Shown piece by piece: positions 31,805 to 44,505 of a stretch of 64,000 nucleotides of DNA. Source of the stretch: Dioszegia crocea (lineage: Eukaryota; Basidiomycota; Tremellomycetes; Tremellales; Bulleribasidiaceae). Both the position numbers and the translations under genes were made by a program. A model generated the notes under the pieces. It worked only from the letters and a program-made list of their open reading frames with translations. It made no database searches and was not told the origin of the DNA. The stretch lies in assembly GCA_001600615.1 (NCBI GenBank), contig BCKK01000003.1, positions 632,500 through 696,499 of the forward strand, written 5' to 3'. The stretch's first letter is position 1. Each line of letters opens with the position of its first letter.

Positions 31805-33732
31805 TTAATCCTCGAGTTCAATTTTAGTGTCGTGGTCTTCGTGCTCATCTCCGGGAATATGCTCGAGCTGAGCCGTCAGTCTCAATACCCCCTATACCAG
31901 CCGCGTTGACACGACTCACCACGTCCAGCTCCTCTAGAGACTCGCCAATGATCCGGACGGCCTTACGGACGTCTTCCTCACTGATGACCAAAGGCGGGGC
32001 GAATCGGATACTGTGCCCCGTCAGCGAATCATCCCTTGAGGCAGTCGGGCGCGGACATACATGTTGACGTGGGTAGGCTTAGCCAAGAGTCCTTTGCTCT
32101 TCATCAACAGACACAATTGCCAGGCCGTGCGTCCCTTCTTAGACTGACACTCGTCAATCACTACACCGTTGAACAATCCTCGACCACGGATGATCTTGAT
32201 GAAGGGTGAGTTGAGAGCAGCAAGCTCAGATCGGAAAATCTCGCCCAGGCGTTGAGATCGCTCAGCGAGGTTTTCGCGTTCGAGCACTTCCAATGCGGTA
32301 ATGGCGATGGCGCATCCGAGGGGGTTGCTGAAAGGATCAGCTCGAAGTGACTTCACGACGAGAAACCACACATGAGCTCACCCTCCGTAGGTTGACCCGT
32401 GCTCTCCTGGCTTGATGCAGAGCATGATCTCCTTGCTAGCCAAGACGCAGGACACGGGGTACACTCAAGAAGTCAGCTCGCTCGTGGATACATGCTTGTG
32501 TCCTAGCCAACTCACTCCCTCCCGATAGTGCTTTGCCAAGAATGACCATGTCGGGCTTGATATCGTCCCACTCGTAGCACAGCCTGAATATGTCAGCTTC
32601 ATCCAAGGCACTATAACAAGTACTGCTAAGCTTACATCTTGCCGGTCCTGCAAAGCCCAGTCTGGATCTCATCACAGATCAACAAGACATTGTGCTTCTT
32701 GCAGATCTCGGCGCACTTGGCCAGGTATCCATCATCAGGAACGTAGATTCTATCTCATCAGCTGGAGTTCTGGCAACACTGAAGTCAAGCATTCCGCAAA
32801 ATCTGCCAACTCACCCAGCCTCACCCTGAATGGGCTCCACCAAGAAAGCCGCAACATCCTTCCCGTACTTCTCCAAGGCCTTCTCCAGGTCTTCAGGGTG
32901 GTTGTACCGGATCAATCCCGTCCCTTCCCACATAGGTCCGACATTATCAAGGAACGGCCCAAACCCTTTCCTGCTCTCTTCGTCGGTACTCATACTGATA
33001 ATCCCAATAGTCCGTCCGTGGAAGTTACCCTCGACAGATAGGACCTTGGCTTTACCCTCTGCAATCCCCTTCTTCTCATAACCCCACTTCCTGGCGAGCT
33101 TGATGGCTGTCTCAACCGCCTCGGCACCGGTGTTCATGGGCAGAACCATCTCGAAGCCGAACATCTCCGTCACCTTCTTGGCGAAGGGTCCGAGGCCTGT
33201 CGAGTAGAAGGCGCGAGAAGAGAGCGTGAGCTTGGACGCTTGGGTCACCAGAGTCTGGACTGGACGTCAGCTAGAGTGTAAGTGGAAACGTACGAATGTC
33301 GGGGTGACAATGGCCTTGGTTGACCGCACTGCAGATCAGCATTAGACATTGATGTCTCACAAACAGCGGTCAAGACTTACGAGTAAGCAGCCAAGAAGTC
33401 GAGGTATTCATTTCCCTCGGGGTCCCAAACGTGAGCACCTAGTCCACGCTCAAAGCACCTAAGGAGTCAGACTATCGTCGAAGATAAAGGCGGGACGCGA
33501 CCCGTCACAAAGGAATGCTCACACAGGCAAAGGGTGGTAATTATGGCTAAAAAGTGTCAGCTGTTTCTTTATCCTTCAGTCCAAGCGGATATACGTACGC
33601 AGAGTACTCATTCTCGAGCTCCATGACTTCTTTGGTTGAGATCTTCCCCTTGGACTTCAAGCTGAGAGACGAGAAGCCAGCGGCAGCCTCGCCCGTCCCG
33701 TTCACAAAGTCACTAGTCGCGATGGGTGCCAT
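31805..33732 (-). CDS. CAR2: Ornithine aminotransferase (ornithine-oxo-acid transaminase)
   Basis: About ten exons encode a protein of roughly 450 aa. Landmarks in order: [14 protein letters not shown] and [20 protein letters not shown], then [16 protein letters not shown], then [79 protein letters not shown] with the PLP-binding Lys, then [15 protein letters not shown] and [12 protein letters not shown]. This is the cytosolic fungal enzyme turning ornithine into glutamate semialdehyde in arginine breakdown. Start set at 33732 ([12 protein letters not shown]); the frame is open further upstream to 33870 but that would add a hydrophobic leader not seen in fungal relatives. Very short second exon of 24 nt (HNYHPLP region). 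Confidence 0.95.
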
Positions 33733-34054
33733 GATTGATTCTGCTAAATCGATTTGGATTGTGTGCTTCTTTCTGTTGGTGCTTGTCTGATAAGATTGAC
33801 AAGATGTATGTACAGTGAAGAAGAGAAATGACAAGAGAATGATAGTAGTTTGGGCTGCTTTTTCGACCATGATCCGGCCGAAAGGATCGGCGAAACCTTA
33901 AATTGTCGCCACCCAGATCCCAGATCTCGCTTAGTCCACCCTCCCATCTCGTCTCTGCCAAGGACTGCGAATTGCTAAGGCAGTGTCTACGTCCTCCTAC
34001 TCGCTCTGACTCTCCAATCCAAGCCTACAAACCATCCACCATCACCTGAACCTC
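33733..34054. other. Intergenic region, ornithine aminotransferase promoter
   Basis: 322 bp between the aminotransferase start and the stop of the KAR9/GAS2 gene, both on the minus strand. C/T-rich; no further gene. Confidence 0.5.
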
Positions 34055-37000
34055 TCACTCTTTACCCAAAATACTCCTTCGGCCAGCTCCCAGCCGCTCC
34101 TTCTCCCTCTCCCTCACAGGCGGGCTTTCCGACGCCTTCTTCAGAAAGTGAAGCGGGACCAATGGGCTTGCAGGCGCAGTGCCACTACTTTCAAACCCAT
34201 CTCCTGTAGCTACAGGCGTATGAGGCGACTGAAGCGGGCTGAAGAAGCTAGAAGAGCGACTGAGGGGGATGCTCGATCGAGGAGCTCGAGCGATAGAGTT
34301 GGACAAAGACCCGCTAGAACTTCGGGGTATGTGCGATTTCCGGATCGGTGTCGTGGGGCTTTCAGTAGTGGTTGGGGATCTGATTGACTCTGCGGTATTT
34401 TGGGAGAGGGTGGCGCCGGGGTTGGGCGAACCTGGGGTGAGGTCTGCACTGTCGGGCATGGTTGACGAGGTGAAATTTGGCATGGCCAGGCTAGGCGTAG
34501 CGAGTGGCGCCGCAGCCTGATCACTGCCGCACGGGACAGCCTGGTGGACCGACCCGCCATTCCGCATCGGAGTGATAGGCAGAGGAGCAGCAGTGCCCGA
34601 CGGCTCGACTGGAGTAGACCACAGAGCGTCCGCAAAATGATCCATGAGGAATCTATCATCAGCCCATCCTGACCATTTAACTCACCTGGACAACTCCATC
34701 CATCCTCCTCCAACCCTGACCATGACCGTCCGACTCCTCAATATCCTACAGAAACACAACTTTGCTCGTCCATGCGCCCCAATCCAATATCTCCCGGACT
34801 GATCTTTCCACTCATCGGCACCTGCAATATTCACCGGAACGATCGGGACTGACATCTGCCTCATCAGCCAACATCATTCAATCATCGTAGGTGGAGGACT
34901 TACCCTGAGCTTATTGACAATCTTGCCTACAGCCTGATCGAGGGTCGATTTAGGATCTGAGACGTATGCCTTATCCTCACTGATCCGCCTTTCTGCAACC
35001 TCCTTTTCCCCTTCTTTACCCTTACCCCTGACTGATCCTGGACGTATAGGCATACTGACCTTTCTTATCCTGCCAGTGTCACCCTCCGTAAATGCTGGTC
35101 GAGTCGGAGCCCCAGAACCAGAAGGCGACATCATGGACAATCTCGGAATCCGGGATGGTGTTGCTGACCCGAGGGCCAGACCACTGACTGATCTCGGCTT
35201 CACACCCGAGCCTAGACTCGAACTGGAAGCCAGCAGACCAGACTTGGAACTAGTGAGGCTGTCCACTCGCCTCCGCGCTGCGTCCCCAGAGGTCGATGCG
35301 GTCCGATTTCGAGTATTCTCCGTTGAAGCCGCAAGGCGCGGGAAGGGATTGGAGGTAGAGCGCATACCGCCATTGGCGCTCAGGTTGCTTCGAAGACTGA
35401 AAGAAGATCCGATCCGGGGTTTAGAGATTGGGATGGGGATTCGCGAGACATGAGGTGAAGGAGGGACGGATGGGGTCGTCGCGCTCGTGGTCTGGTCGGA
35501 AGAGACTGCGGATGCAGAGTCATCCGTCGCTGCGTCGGTGGGTGTATGACCAAGTGAACCGGATAGGTCGGCCCAAATCGCCCGTAAGCGTTTCAAATCG
35601 GTAATGACCCTTTTATCATTCTCCACCGACATTGCCGCTTCCGCCGCCTGCTCCAATGCCCCCTTTGCCGCCTGAACGTCATCCTCCGATTCCACCTTGG
35701 GTGCCTCGCTATCTGTCGAGTCGATAGCCACCATCAATCGCCCATAGGCCTCATCACATGCCTTACTCCGGTTAGAGTAGGCCGCAAGGGCTTGGAGACG
35801 GGTGACAGATGCCCATGCGGTCCCCAGCTCATCTTTGAGCTTTACAAGCGCCCTTGTGTGTTCCTCTGTCCTTGATTCTCCTTCCTCTCCGGCCTCAATG
35901 TTTTTCTTTGTCGTCTCGGCTTGTACATTCACTTCCCCCAATACCTCAATGATGGACTCCACCACCCCTTCATCCGGTAATTGCTGCAACGAAGGCGTGC
36001 GGACCAAGGCCGATGCAGAAGGGAAGACGAGTTCGGCGATACCCAGCGACCGTACACGATTCCGCATATGCCGTATAGCCTGAAGGGAAGAATCGAGGTG
36101 GGTTATAGGGGAATGACGGAGAGTGGCACTTGATACCGTAGTCCGGAGTTGAGGCTCGCGAGAACCAAAGACATCCTCGTCCTCTGGAGTCAGAGGGGCG
36201 GATGACAGCGGTGATTCGTCAGGGGGAGGAATGGGCGAGTCGAGAATAACGATTGGTTCAGCTTCGGGGCTGGTTTTTTCGATTCGGTGTATAAGTTCAG
36301 ATAAGGATGAATCGACTCGGGATGAGAGATCGTTGATCCGACCTCGGACAGACCGGTCGAGAGTTGAAAGATCTGTCGAGTAGCCGTCGGTGCCACGCTG
36401 AATAACATCTGAGAGGGGGGATGTAGGGGAATCATCGAATCGGGCGATATCCGCTATACGAGGGGTAGTATCGTTGATTACCGTAGACGGGAGTGATGAA
36501 TTGACGAATGGGACCCGATCCGCCAATCCGTCTACCCAATCCCTCACTTCCTGCTTCATACCCTCCACAACCGCCCGCTCGTCCTCCCCATCCTTCACCT
36601 CTGCGCTCTTCTTTACACCGGCCAGTGAAGTCGTTATAGCTTCGAACTGGCCTTGATATGCGGCCGCCTCTCGCTCTACCTGCCGTACGACCCGGCGTTG
36701 TTCCACTACTCTCTCCAGCAAAGCAGCCAATCCCCTGATGTCCTGCAGCGCCACCTTGGCCTCCATCAATCGATCGTCTCTTCGATTGTCTGCGCCAACC
36801 TCCCTTCTGACCTCGTCTAGCCCTTCCTTCTCCTTCAATACCACCCGATAAGCTTCTTCGCACAATGTCACCGCCTCCTGAAGAGTGTCCATCGAGTCGA
36901 CGTCCGACACCTCGTCTTCCACATTGTTCTTCCACGCCCCTCGATCTATCCCACTCTCCAGCCCCAACCTTGTCTCCCGAAAATTAGTCTCCAGATCACC

Positions 37001-39009
37001 CACCGCTCTCTCATATCGCCTCAATACCGGCAAAATCTTCATATCCTCCTTCGTCCGCAATATTTGTTCCTCCGCTTTCCGCACTATACTCAGTATCCCC
37101 GCCACTCGCTCTTCCGTAGCGGCATGGAGTCGGTCGGTATACTCCGCGTCGCCGAGGAACTGTCGTATAGATGTTGGAGGCTGGAATGTGGATTTGTACG
37201 CCATGTTGGACATTTCAACATGGTGCACTTGGCGCACAATGGCAGGTATCCGCTGGGCGAGGTCGTCGATATGTGTTTGGGCCGAGTCGAGATACGGATC
37301 ACGGTCCATCAATGACTGATTCGAAGATGATTGTTTTAATTTGGTTAAACCCTCCGTCAATTCGGTGAATTCGGGAATGAGACTATTCAGGTGCCCGCTC
37401 TGATCTTCGAGATGACGCCGAGCGGCAGATAGACGACCATACCATCCTACACCATCCGCCACGAGCCCACAATGCTCTTTGGCGCCTGATCGGACCGTAC
37501 CGAGAGTGCTGATGAGCTCGGATGTGTGTTCTTCAACGTCTGGGTACTCGGGGTGACTCGGCCGGGGGAATGACCGGTCGATAGGTGATGGAAGGGAAGA
37601 TTCGGCTTGTCGAAGGAGGTCCGCAAGCATCTCGTGCTGCGCGCTGGATGCGGGTTGGGAGAGAGATTCGCGTAATTGTGAAATAACACGGTCGGCTTGT
37701 GTGCGCGTGCGGGATATGGAGGCGTAATGTTTATCCGCACTGTAGGCTCAGCATTTCCTTGTACACGACTTCTAGCGTTGGATAGCTTACAGATCCTTCT
37801 GCTCTTCCAATCCTTTACACCATCCTATCCGACCCTTGACATCGTCGCATAACAGCTCCAGATCATCCTGCATGTCCAACAGCTCATCGGGAAGTGCCCC
37901 GCCCTCTTTCCTTTCTTCACCTTTGGCTAGGGGTCCATGTAGCCCACCAAGATCCTTGAGAGGCCCGGCGATATCGATCATCCGATCTAGAATCGCAGAC
38001 GAACGTTTGAGATGGGTCGAGACGAGGGTACGATGTCTTACGGACAGAGATTGGGGATGCGTCTTTGCGCTAGGCGATGGGTAAGGCAAGGGCGAGAAGA
38101 GGGCAGTAGGAGATGTCGGTGCGCTGGGGCCTTTGAAATCGCGAATCATGGCAGGATGAGCGATAGGCGAGGTAGCTATTGAGTCTCGACCGCGAGTTGT
38201 GGATGTCGATGCGGTCCGGTCCGCCTTGGCTTGCTTGACCGGTGTCACTGCCTCCTTCTCCTCCATCAAGCCCTCGCCTATAGGCGGCATGGTCCATCTC
38301 GACTCGTTGACTACGAACGACTTGAGTTCTTCCTTCAGGTTGCCACACTCCAGCATGACCTTCCACCTCAGGCCATCCCATTGCAGGCGCAAAGCGACGA
38401 GCTCGAGAATATCACATCGCCTTCGGAGAAGAGTGAGGAGCCGATCGATGAGGAGGATTAGGTCTAGCGTGATGGCTACAGCTTGTGTTGATGGATTCGT
38501 CAGCGGAACCAGGGTGACTTCTGTAAAGTATCAGCGGCTGCGATCGTGTCGACTGCCCCAACACGGGCACTAACGCACCTCTCGTCTTCTCCTTCATCCG
38601 TCCGAGGTCGCCTCCGTCGAATGCCAACACCTCCTCCTCCAGCGCATCTCGCTCTGCCTGCCATGCTCTGAGCGTGTCGATCGATGGAAGCCGGTATGGC
38701 GAGGCGTCCGCATCCGCATAGGACAAGGCGGATGGGTCAGTGTTGGAGGGCACGAGAACAGGGAGGATGAAGGGATAGGTCCGAGGGAGGTCTTCCAGCA
38801 GCTAAGACGTAAGCCTCAAGCTGTCGAAGACTCGCCTGTCTCTCATTGTTGACATCAACAGGCACGACAACGAAACTCACCTTGAGTTTACCCTCAAACC
38901 ATCTTCGCTTCTCCTGGAACGCGTGCAACTCCTGCGCGTCCTCATGCGACAGATCCTGGAGCTCATCCTCGCCTCCTAGGTGACTTGGGAAGCTAGAGAC
39001 CTCCACCAT
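34055..39009 (-). CDS. KAR9: KAR9-family microtubule-linker protein with GAS2 (GAR) domain
   Basis: Seven or so exons give about 1,500 aa; the largest (about 34905-37742) is one open frame. N-terminus (ELHAFQEKRRWFEGKLK, LLEDLPRTYPFILPVLVPS, RAWQAERDALEEEVLAFDGG, LLLIDRLLTLLRRRCDILEL, VALRLQWDGLRWKVML) follows the pattern of the fungal Kar9 family. The middle is helical and spectrin-like. A Ser/Pro/Arg-rich part (PSRIPRLSMMSPSGSG, repeated SxIP-like text such as SRIPIPISK) could bind EB1/Bim1. Near the C-terminus, exon 34682-34860 encodes YWIGAHGRAKLCFCRILRSR and VMVRVGGGWMELSRFL, a GAS2/GAR microtubule-binding domain. Kar9 links Bim1-bound microtubule plus ends to myosin and actin for spindle positioning. 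Start at 39009; head-to-head with OMA1, 258 bp apart. Confidence 0.8.
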
Positions 39010-39267
39010 GATTCTCTACCCTTTTTGGGGCGTCTTGAGTACTTGTAGCTGTGTTATCATTGATGAGATGCGGGTGACACTAATCAGGGAGAGGTGATTT
39101 CGCTAAATGCGGGGGCGCATTCTGAAACTCTCGCCCGTGCCTGAGTTACGTTATCTCTCCCCCGGAACCTTCGGTAGCAGGCCGGCCGGCTCGCACAGCC
39201 GCAGGCGAAGCGTTGTCCATATATGCCTCCCCAAAGGTGTAGATACCTAGCTCATCCATAGCTCATA

Positions 39268-41552
39268 GTGAGCATGCTCGCCAGATTGGGGCCAGCAATG
39301 CGCTCGGGACCCAGCAGAACTGGGTCTGCGGGGTCAAGTGCAACCGTCAGAGTGTATCACCCCCGCGCTCAGATATCGACTCCCAATCTATTTCAGTCCG
39401 TCCCTCCTCGCGCCGACAAAGGCAAGGGCAAGGCTTTAGATGAGTATCCTCTACCATCGTCGACATCATTAATACCGCCTCCTGGTGTTTTCTCGCGAAA
39501 GCAATCACGCTTCCTCGCTCGACGGGGAGTACACTTCGTTGGCGCATTTCCCCCATCTGCCAACGCGACACTCCACAATGCCTACCGGAACTTCCATTCC
39601 ACCGCTCGCAGAAGTGCAATACCGCTCATTCCAGTCGGCTTGATATTCTTCAAGGTAAGCTTGCCGCATTGGTGCATCTTCACAAGCTGACAGCGAAGAG
39701 CACGTCCGTACTTGCCGTCATAACCACCATCTCCCGCATCCTCATCTCATTCTTCCCGCTCGGTACCATCGCGGCTTTCCGGTCTGTCCGGGGCGTCCGG
39801 TGGCTCTCAGACGACTCCCGAACACCCAATGCCAGCCCCGAAGCAGAAGAATTCTGGCGGATGTGGTGCGACGGCGAGCGCGCCGTCAAGCCTACCCGGG
39901 ACGATTCGAGATTACTCCTCGAGTCTGAGCTTGACTCTGACGGGGCAATAACCCTTTCGGACGGCCGGAGAGCATGGGCATATCCCCTCAATCCCCGAAT
40001 GAGCCGTCCCGGGAGTAAGAAGTATCTCAATCCTCGAACGCTTCGGGAGGATCCCGAGTCCGAATTCGTCGGATTCAAGGAGCGCTTAAAGCCTAACCTG
40101 ATTATGAACATGCGGTTCTTCCTCCCTCCTCTCCCACCATCTTCGATCTCCTACTTCGAAAGACTGGACCCTAGTGTTCAAATCCAAGTTAACGAACTTC
40201 GACGATACTGGGTCACCCTCCACGCCTTCAAAGACCGTCTGATCTGGGCTCGAATCATCGTCTTCGCCCTACTCCTCTTACCCTGTATCCTCCTCTCTGG
40301 AGTCTACATCTGCGCTCTGGAGCGCGTACCCTTCACAGGCCGTTGGCGTATCATCCTCCTCACTGCGGAAGATGAGGATAAGATCTCGTCGAGCCTCGCA
40401 GGAGCGAATTGGTATCGATCCGTAATCAACCTCCTTACCACTCCGGAAGCCCCATCACCTCCCGTACTTCCGCTTTCGGACTGGCGGTGGCGATGGGTTG
40501 AGGGAGTGCTGAGGCAACTCGAGCATGGCGTAGTAGCCGGAGCAGCGGCGGATGAGGCGGGAATCGAGGATCATTGGGAGGGATCAGATCTCAGACCGCC
40601 CGCGTCCAAATACCCACTCCGACCCCGGCCCAGAGTCTCTTCCCGCCTTCATTCGGTTCTCCCAGGCGGCGATCCCCATTCTGGGAAAGAGCACCTGGAG
40701 CTTGGACCGCCCTTCAGTCTGATGCTCATGGAGAAGGATGAACGGAATGCCTTTTCGTACGGTTTTGGCGGACAGGGCGCGGGCGGTGTTGTGGTCTTCA
40801 CGGGACTCCTGGATGATATCATGGTGGAGGATCGGCCAGTCGAGGATATCCCAGTAGAGCCTTTAGTCAAATCGGGAATATTTGGCGGTCTCTTTTCATC
40901 CTCTTCCCCACCTCGTCAACCTTCTCGATCACCCCAGCCAACAGAAGAACAGACGCTCCATCTTGCCTGTGTACTCGCGCATGAGATGGGCCATTTGTTA
41001 CTCAGCCACCACCTCGAGACGCTTAGCCAACAGCAGGTGCTCTGGCCGAGCTTGCTGGGTCTGTCAATGGATCTCATCAGGGCGTTCATATGGCCATTCA
41101 CGTATGCTTCTCCATCCAGGAATCTGTGAGAACGCCAGCTGAATCTCTAGTGTCTTCCTAGGCCCAGCAGTTAACGACGCACTGGCCAATATGGGCAGGA
41201 CAACAACCGAAGAGCTCGTAGATCGGTATGGTGAAGTCGGGTTTCAGTGGAAACATGAATACGAGGCGGATCTAGTTGGTCTTAGGTGAGCAACGTCGCT
41301 TGAACCTTGTGGCTGATGAACAGAATACTCGCTCGAGCGGGATTTGACCCAGAGCGCGCTGTCACTCACTTCGCCAAGTCCATTTCGAACCTACACGAGA
41401 TCCAACCTCTTGATCGGGATAAGTCGGAAAGTTGGACGGGGAGCTTGTTTAAGCTCTGGACGAGGGCGACGCATCCGAGTAGCGAGAGTAGGTTGGCGGG
41501 TATAGAGAAGGAGTTGGAGGGGTGGGTGAGGGTGCAAGAGGGTAGTCGATAA
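39268..41552 (+). CDS. OMA1: Mitochondrial metalloprotease OMA1 (M48 family)
   Basis: Four exons (39268-39654, 39699-41101, 41151-41285, 41324-41552) give 717 aa. The active-site helix is LAHEMGHLLLSHHLE, with HEMGH encoded at 40980-40994. The downstream Glu ligand lies in WKHEYEADLVGLR, as in Oma1. An N-terminal Arg/Ser-rich presequence (MSMLARLGPAMRSGPSRTG) and a membrane helix (IIVFALLLLPCILLSGVYIC) fit an inner-membrane protease. GAGGVVVFTGLLDDI corresponds to the conserved strand before the active site. Oma1 cleaves inner-membrane proteins under stress. It is longer than yeast Oma1 (345 aa) because of a 350-residue N-terminal part and a Ser/Pro-rich insert just before the zinc motif (SSSPPRQPSRSPQPTEEQ). 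Confidence 0.9.
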
Positions 41553-41791
41553 GTGTGGACAATGGATAATTGTAGGTCTGAATTGTAAACGAGTAGAAGA
41601 AATCCCGTCAAGTGCGGACAGCATATATACATATCAGACCAGTACCTCACAGTGACGCCAATGAAGCATAACCATTCTTGTTGCCTCTAATCTCATGATA
41701 GCCCCCACTCCATCTTCTCCGCTAGGCCAGTCCTGCTATCAGATCAACTATATCACATCGCCCGGACCAAACCGAAAGGGCCGACTGAGCC

Positions 41792-43086
41792 TCATCCTCG
41801 CCAAAGGTACATCGGATCCCATCCCACGATTTCGCCTTGTGAGTCATCGACATCTCCAGACATGCCTCCCATCTCGACATTCGGCATATGTGTCTGAGGA
41901 TCCTGCTTCGTCCAGCCCCACGGCGCCCAGCCAGGCAGGTGCATGTCAGTGCCCTGCCATCCCGAATCCGGCTTCATGCTGGGAGACTCGAACTGCAGCT
42001 GCTGTGTCTCATAGCCTCCAGAAGTGCGGGCGGCTTCTCCATAGGCCGAGCCCTCCTCCATGATTGTATCGTCGGCTTGCGACCGGTACTGCGCTTTGTC
42101 CTCTTCGCAGCGTGTTTCTGCATAGCCGTCTTGAGTCATTGCAGACTCCCCTGAGGTCTCGCCGGTCGACCAATTCGATTGAGAACCTCGTGTCACCGTT
42201 TTGGCTCCTTTCCTTGCCTGGAAACGCCCTTCTGTAAGCAGCGCCAGCTTTTTGATTCTCGCCCGTCCCTCCAACTGATTGGCTTCCTCTCGAGCGACCT
42301 TATCAGGGCCACTTATTGGATAATTGCGGCTTGCTGCCTTCCAATCCTTCAGACGGCCGAGAATGTCCTTTGAATCTCTCCCTGCCTGCTGAGCCTCGAA
42401 GATCATAGGCGTTGTCTCTTGTATGAATCCACGACCGACAGGGTACTTGGCCCGCGGCGTGCGGGTGGTATCAGTGAGTATGACCCAGACAGTAGAGTCG
42501 GGGGCGCTCTGAACATCGGTTTGCAGAGCTTCGAGCCAGTCCGGGCCGAATCTTGCTGGAGCGAAGGATCGTTGGCCTCGAAAGTAGACATTCAACGCTG
42601 AGAGATGCGTGATGGCGGTGGCGATCCTCTGGTTGTCGGTTTCGGCCCGCCACTGGTGTCGTGACATCGGCTCCCCCTCATTGGTCTGGGTCCTCAATGC
42701 GTAAGCTTGGTAGGTCTCGCTCTTGACTGTGATTTTAGCCGCATTTTCTGATGCCTGTCTGTCCATGGGGGGAGATTGCGGGAAAGTCACGAACGAGACA
42801 CTCACCATCACCACTCTGCTCAGTCTCATCATCATCTGACCTTTGCTCCATCATGCCGCCTTCACACGCATTTCCGGAAACATTGAAGTGGCCGGTCTGC
42901 CAAATATCAGCAAACATTATCAAGTACAAGTATCGGAGAAAAGGCCAGCTCGCAAGCATATGATGCAGAAAGCGAACTTACTTGAAGATCTTCATTCCCG
43001 GCTGGGTTCACGGCAGCTGCCCTGTCTCTCTTCTTGATGGGCGCTTTCCGGGCGCTTGGCTCTCCAGACTTCGACTGACGACCCAT
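41792..43086 (-). CDS. Protein of unknown function, nuclear-looking
   Basis: Three exons inferred: about 42982-43086 (MGRQSKSGEPSARKAPIKKR), a middle one with acidic text (MMEQRSDDDETEQSGD), and a long last one to 41792. Total about 383 aa. No domain recognised. The central part reads as a folded domain (ITVKSETYQAYALRT ... VWVILTDTTRTPRAKY), the C-terminus is Gly/Trp/Pro-rich (HLPGWAPWGW). A basic N-terminus resembles a nuclear signal. Acceptor of the last intron is uncertain within about 30 nt because two AG sites fit (frame is kept only with the one ending GGCATCAG). Confidence 0.55.
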
Positions 43087-43672
43087 TTCTGAGCGTCCTG
43101 TGGGATCTGGTGTAAAGTATGTGGCGAATGTAGGCGTATCAAACCAAGAGCTGAGGATGGTGAGTAGTCAGGAATGGGTGAACTAGTCAGCTGGTAACGG
43201 TGGAATGGTAAGGAAGAGGGAGAGAAGGGGCCCGCTCTCTTCCGTCATGGGGAATGATGCTTTCGCCCGTCTCCCGGTTTGCCACTCAGGAGCAGGGTAT
43301 GAAAGGACCGGACCTGGGGGTCAATATCGGCCAATTCTCGGCGTCACAGGTGTGAGTACCTTTCAACTTGATCCTCACACCTCTTGTATACCTACGTGGC
43401 AATGCGCCCTCCAGTATCGCGGTCCGGGGTCGTAGCTGCGGTAAGCCAGATGAGTAGGTTCAGTAGCCTGATATCGAATGATCTCAGCATTGCTCCCTTC
43501 GCCTTCAGTACAGACTCGGGACAGGCCTACGGCCAGTGATACATTGATATAGGGGTGGCGTGATCGGCTAGCTGTTTGTACCTGACAAAGTCAGTCAAGT
43601 GGGACATGACCGATCGACCAGCAGCGCCCCACATGGAAATTATTCGACGTACCAGGGTTTGGAATTCTCTCC
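43087..43672. other. Intergenic region, no supported gene
   Basis: Spacer between two minus-strand genes. Open frames on the plus strand (43205-43435, 43599-43802) are short and have no matching splice pattern. The second is antisense to the start of the small membrane protein. Confidence 0.5.
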
Positions 43673-44107
43673 CTATACATCTTCAGTAGCGATCGGAGCT
43701 CGTGCCCGAGATTTTCCAGGCCAAAAGATTCTCCCTTTCGGATCTTGCGCCGGAGTTGTCGACTTCGCAAGATGTTCCGTCACTAACAACTCGCCACCAT
43801 AAATTATCAGGGCTGGGTTGATCAATGTGGCTCTTATCACATACAGAAGGGAGGAGACTCACTGATACAAGCTGTGGCCATGTAATTGCCCCTCCTCCGC
43901 ATCTTTGGCAAGATCGGAAGTGAGGCATCTCTAGGCCATAAATAGCGATGGATCGACATAGCACCCAGCGAGGTGAATCCTGTTCCTACGAGGCTCAGGC
44001 CGATGTATTGACGAGTTCTGCAAAGATCAGTATTACACGGGGAGGTGTGGGGTGTGATGAACCGACGTAAGGGCTACGGGCCGTGGAGTGGTGTCTTTAG
44101 GGATCAT
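43673..44107 (-). CDS. Small membrane protein of unknown function (likely mitochondrial or ER)
   Basis: Three short exons (44067-44107, 43863-44017, 43673-43812) give 111 aa in frame: the start MIPKDTTPRPVALTTRQYIG, a helix LVGTGFTSLGAMSIHRYLW, then MRRRGNYMATACITLIIYG (helix 2), ELLVTEHLAKS and a basic tail. Two hydrophobic segments flanking a positive loop suggest a two-helix membrane protein. Splice signals are ordinary except the first donor GTCGGT. The first donor is weak, so the N-terminus is the least certain part. I do not recognise the family. Confidence 0.6.
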
Positions 44108-44505
44108 CCTGCGAGTAAATGTTGGGCGATGATAGGCGGAACGCTAGGACAGGATTCCGCGAACTGTGTTCCATAAGACGAGGCAGCATCGCGACCAGGT
44201 CTTGTCGGAAGATTAAGAGGAAGCAGCGAAAGGGGACAACGAGGTATGGATACGATTTTGAAACATGACCCCTTCAGAAATTGCCCCAAGTAGCTAAAAT
44301 CCACCCATCCGAGCCGGGCCGGTGGCAGCTAGGGTGCTGACACAGTGACAAGGCGGTTTTGTGTGTCAGATGAACTGATATCTGATCAAGAAGCTTATTG
44401 TTTAACAAGAACCACCGACGTATAAAGGCGTGAGGCTATCAAAATGGCCGGCTAACCCAATCTGACCAGAATCCCGCAATCTCCACCAACCGAGACATCA
44501 GAGCC
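44108..44505. other. Bidirectional promoter of two small membrane-protein genes
   Basis: 398 bp between divergent starts at 44107 and 44506. No gene seen. Confidence 0.5.

Noticed and set aside
33733..33870. Upstream in-frame start for ornithine aminotransferase
   Set aside because: It would add a hydrophobic, signal-like leader not expected of this cytosolic enzyme. The start MAPIATSD is typical.
39680..40111. Antisense frame opposite OMA1 and similar long frames opposite other genes
   Set aside because: They mirror the codon pattern of verified genes on the other strand and have no splice logic.
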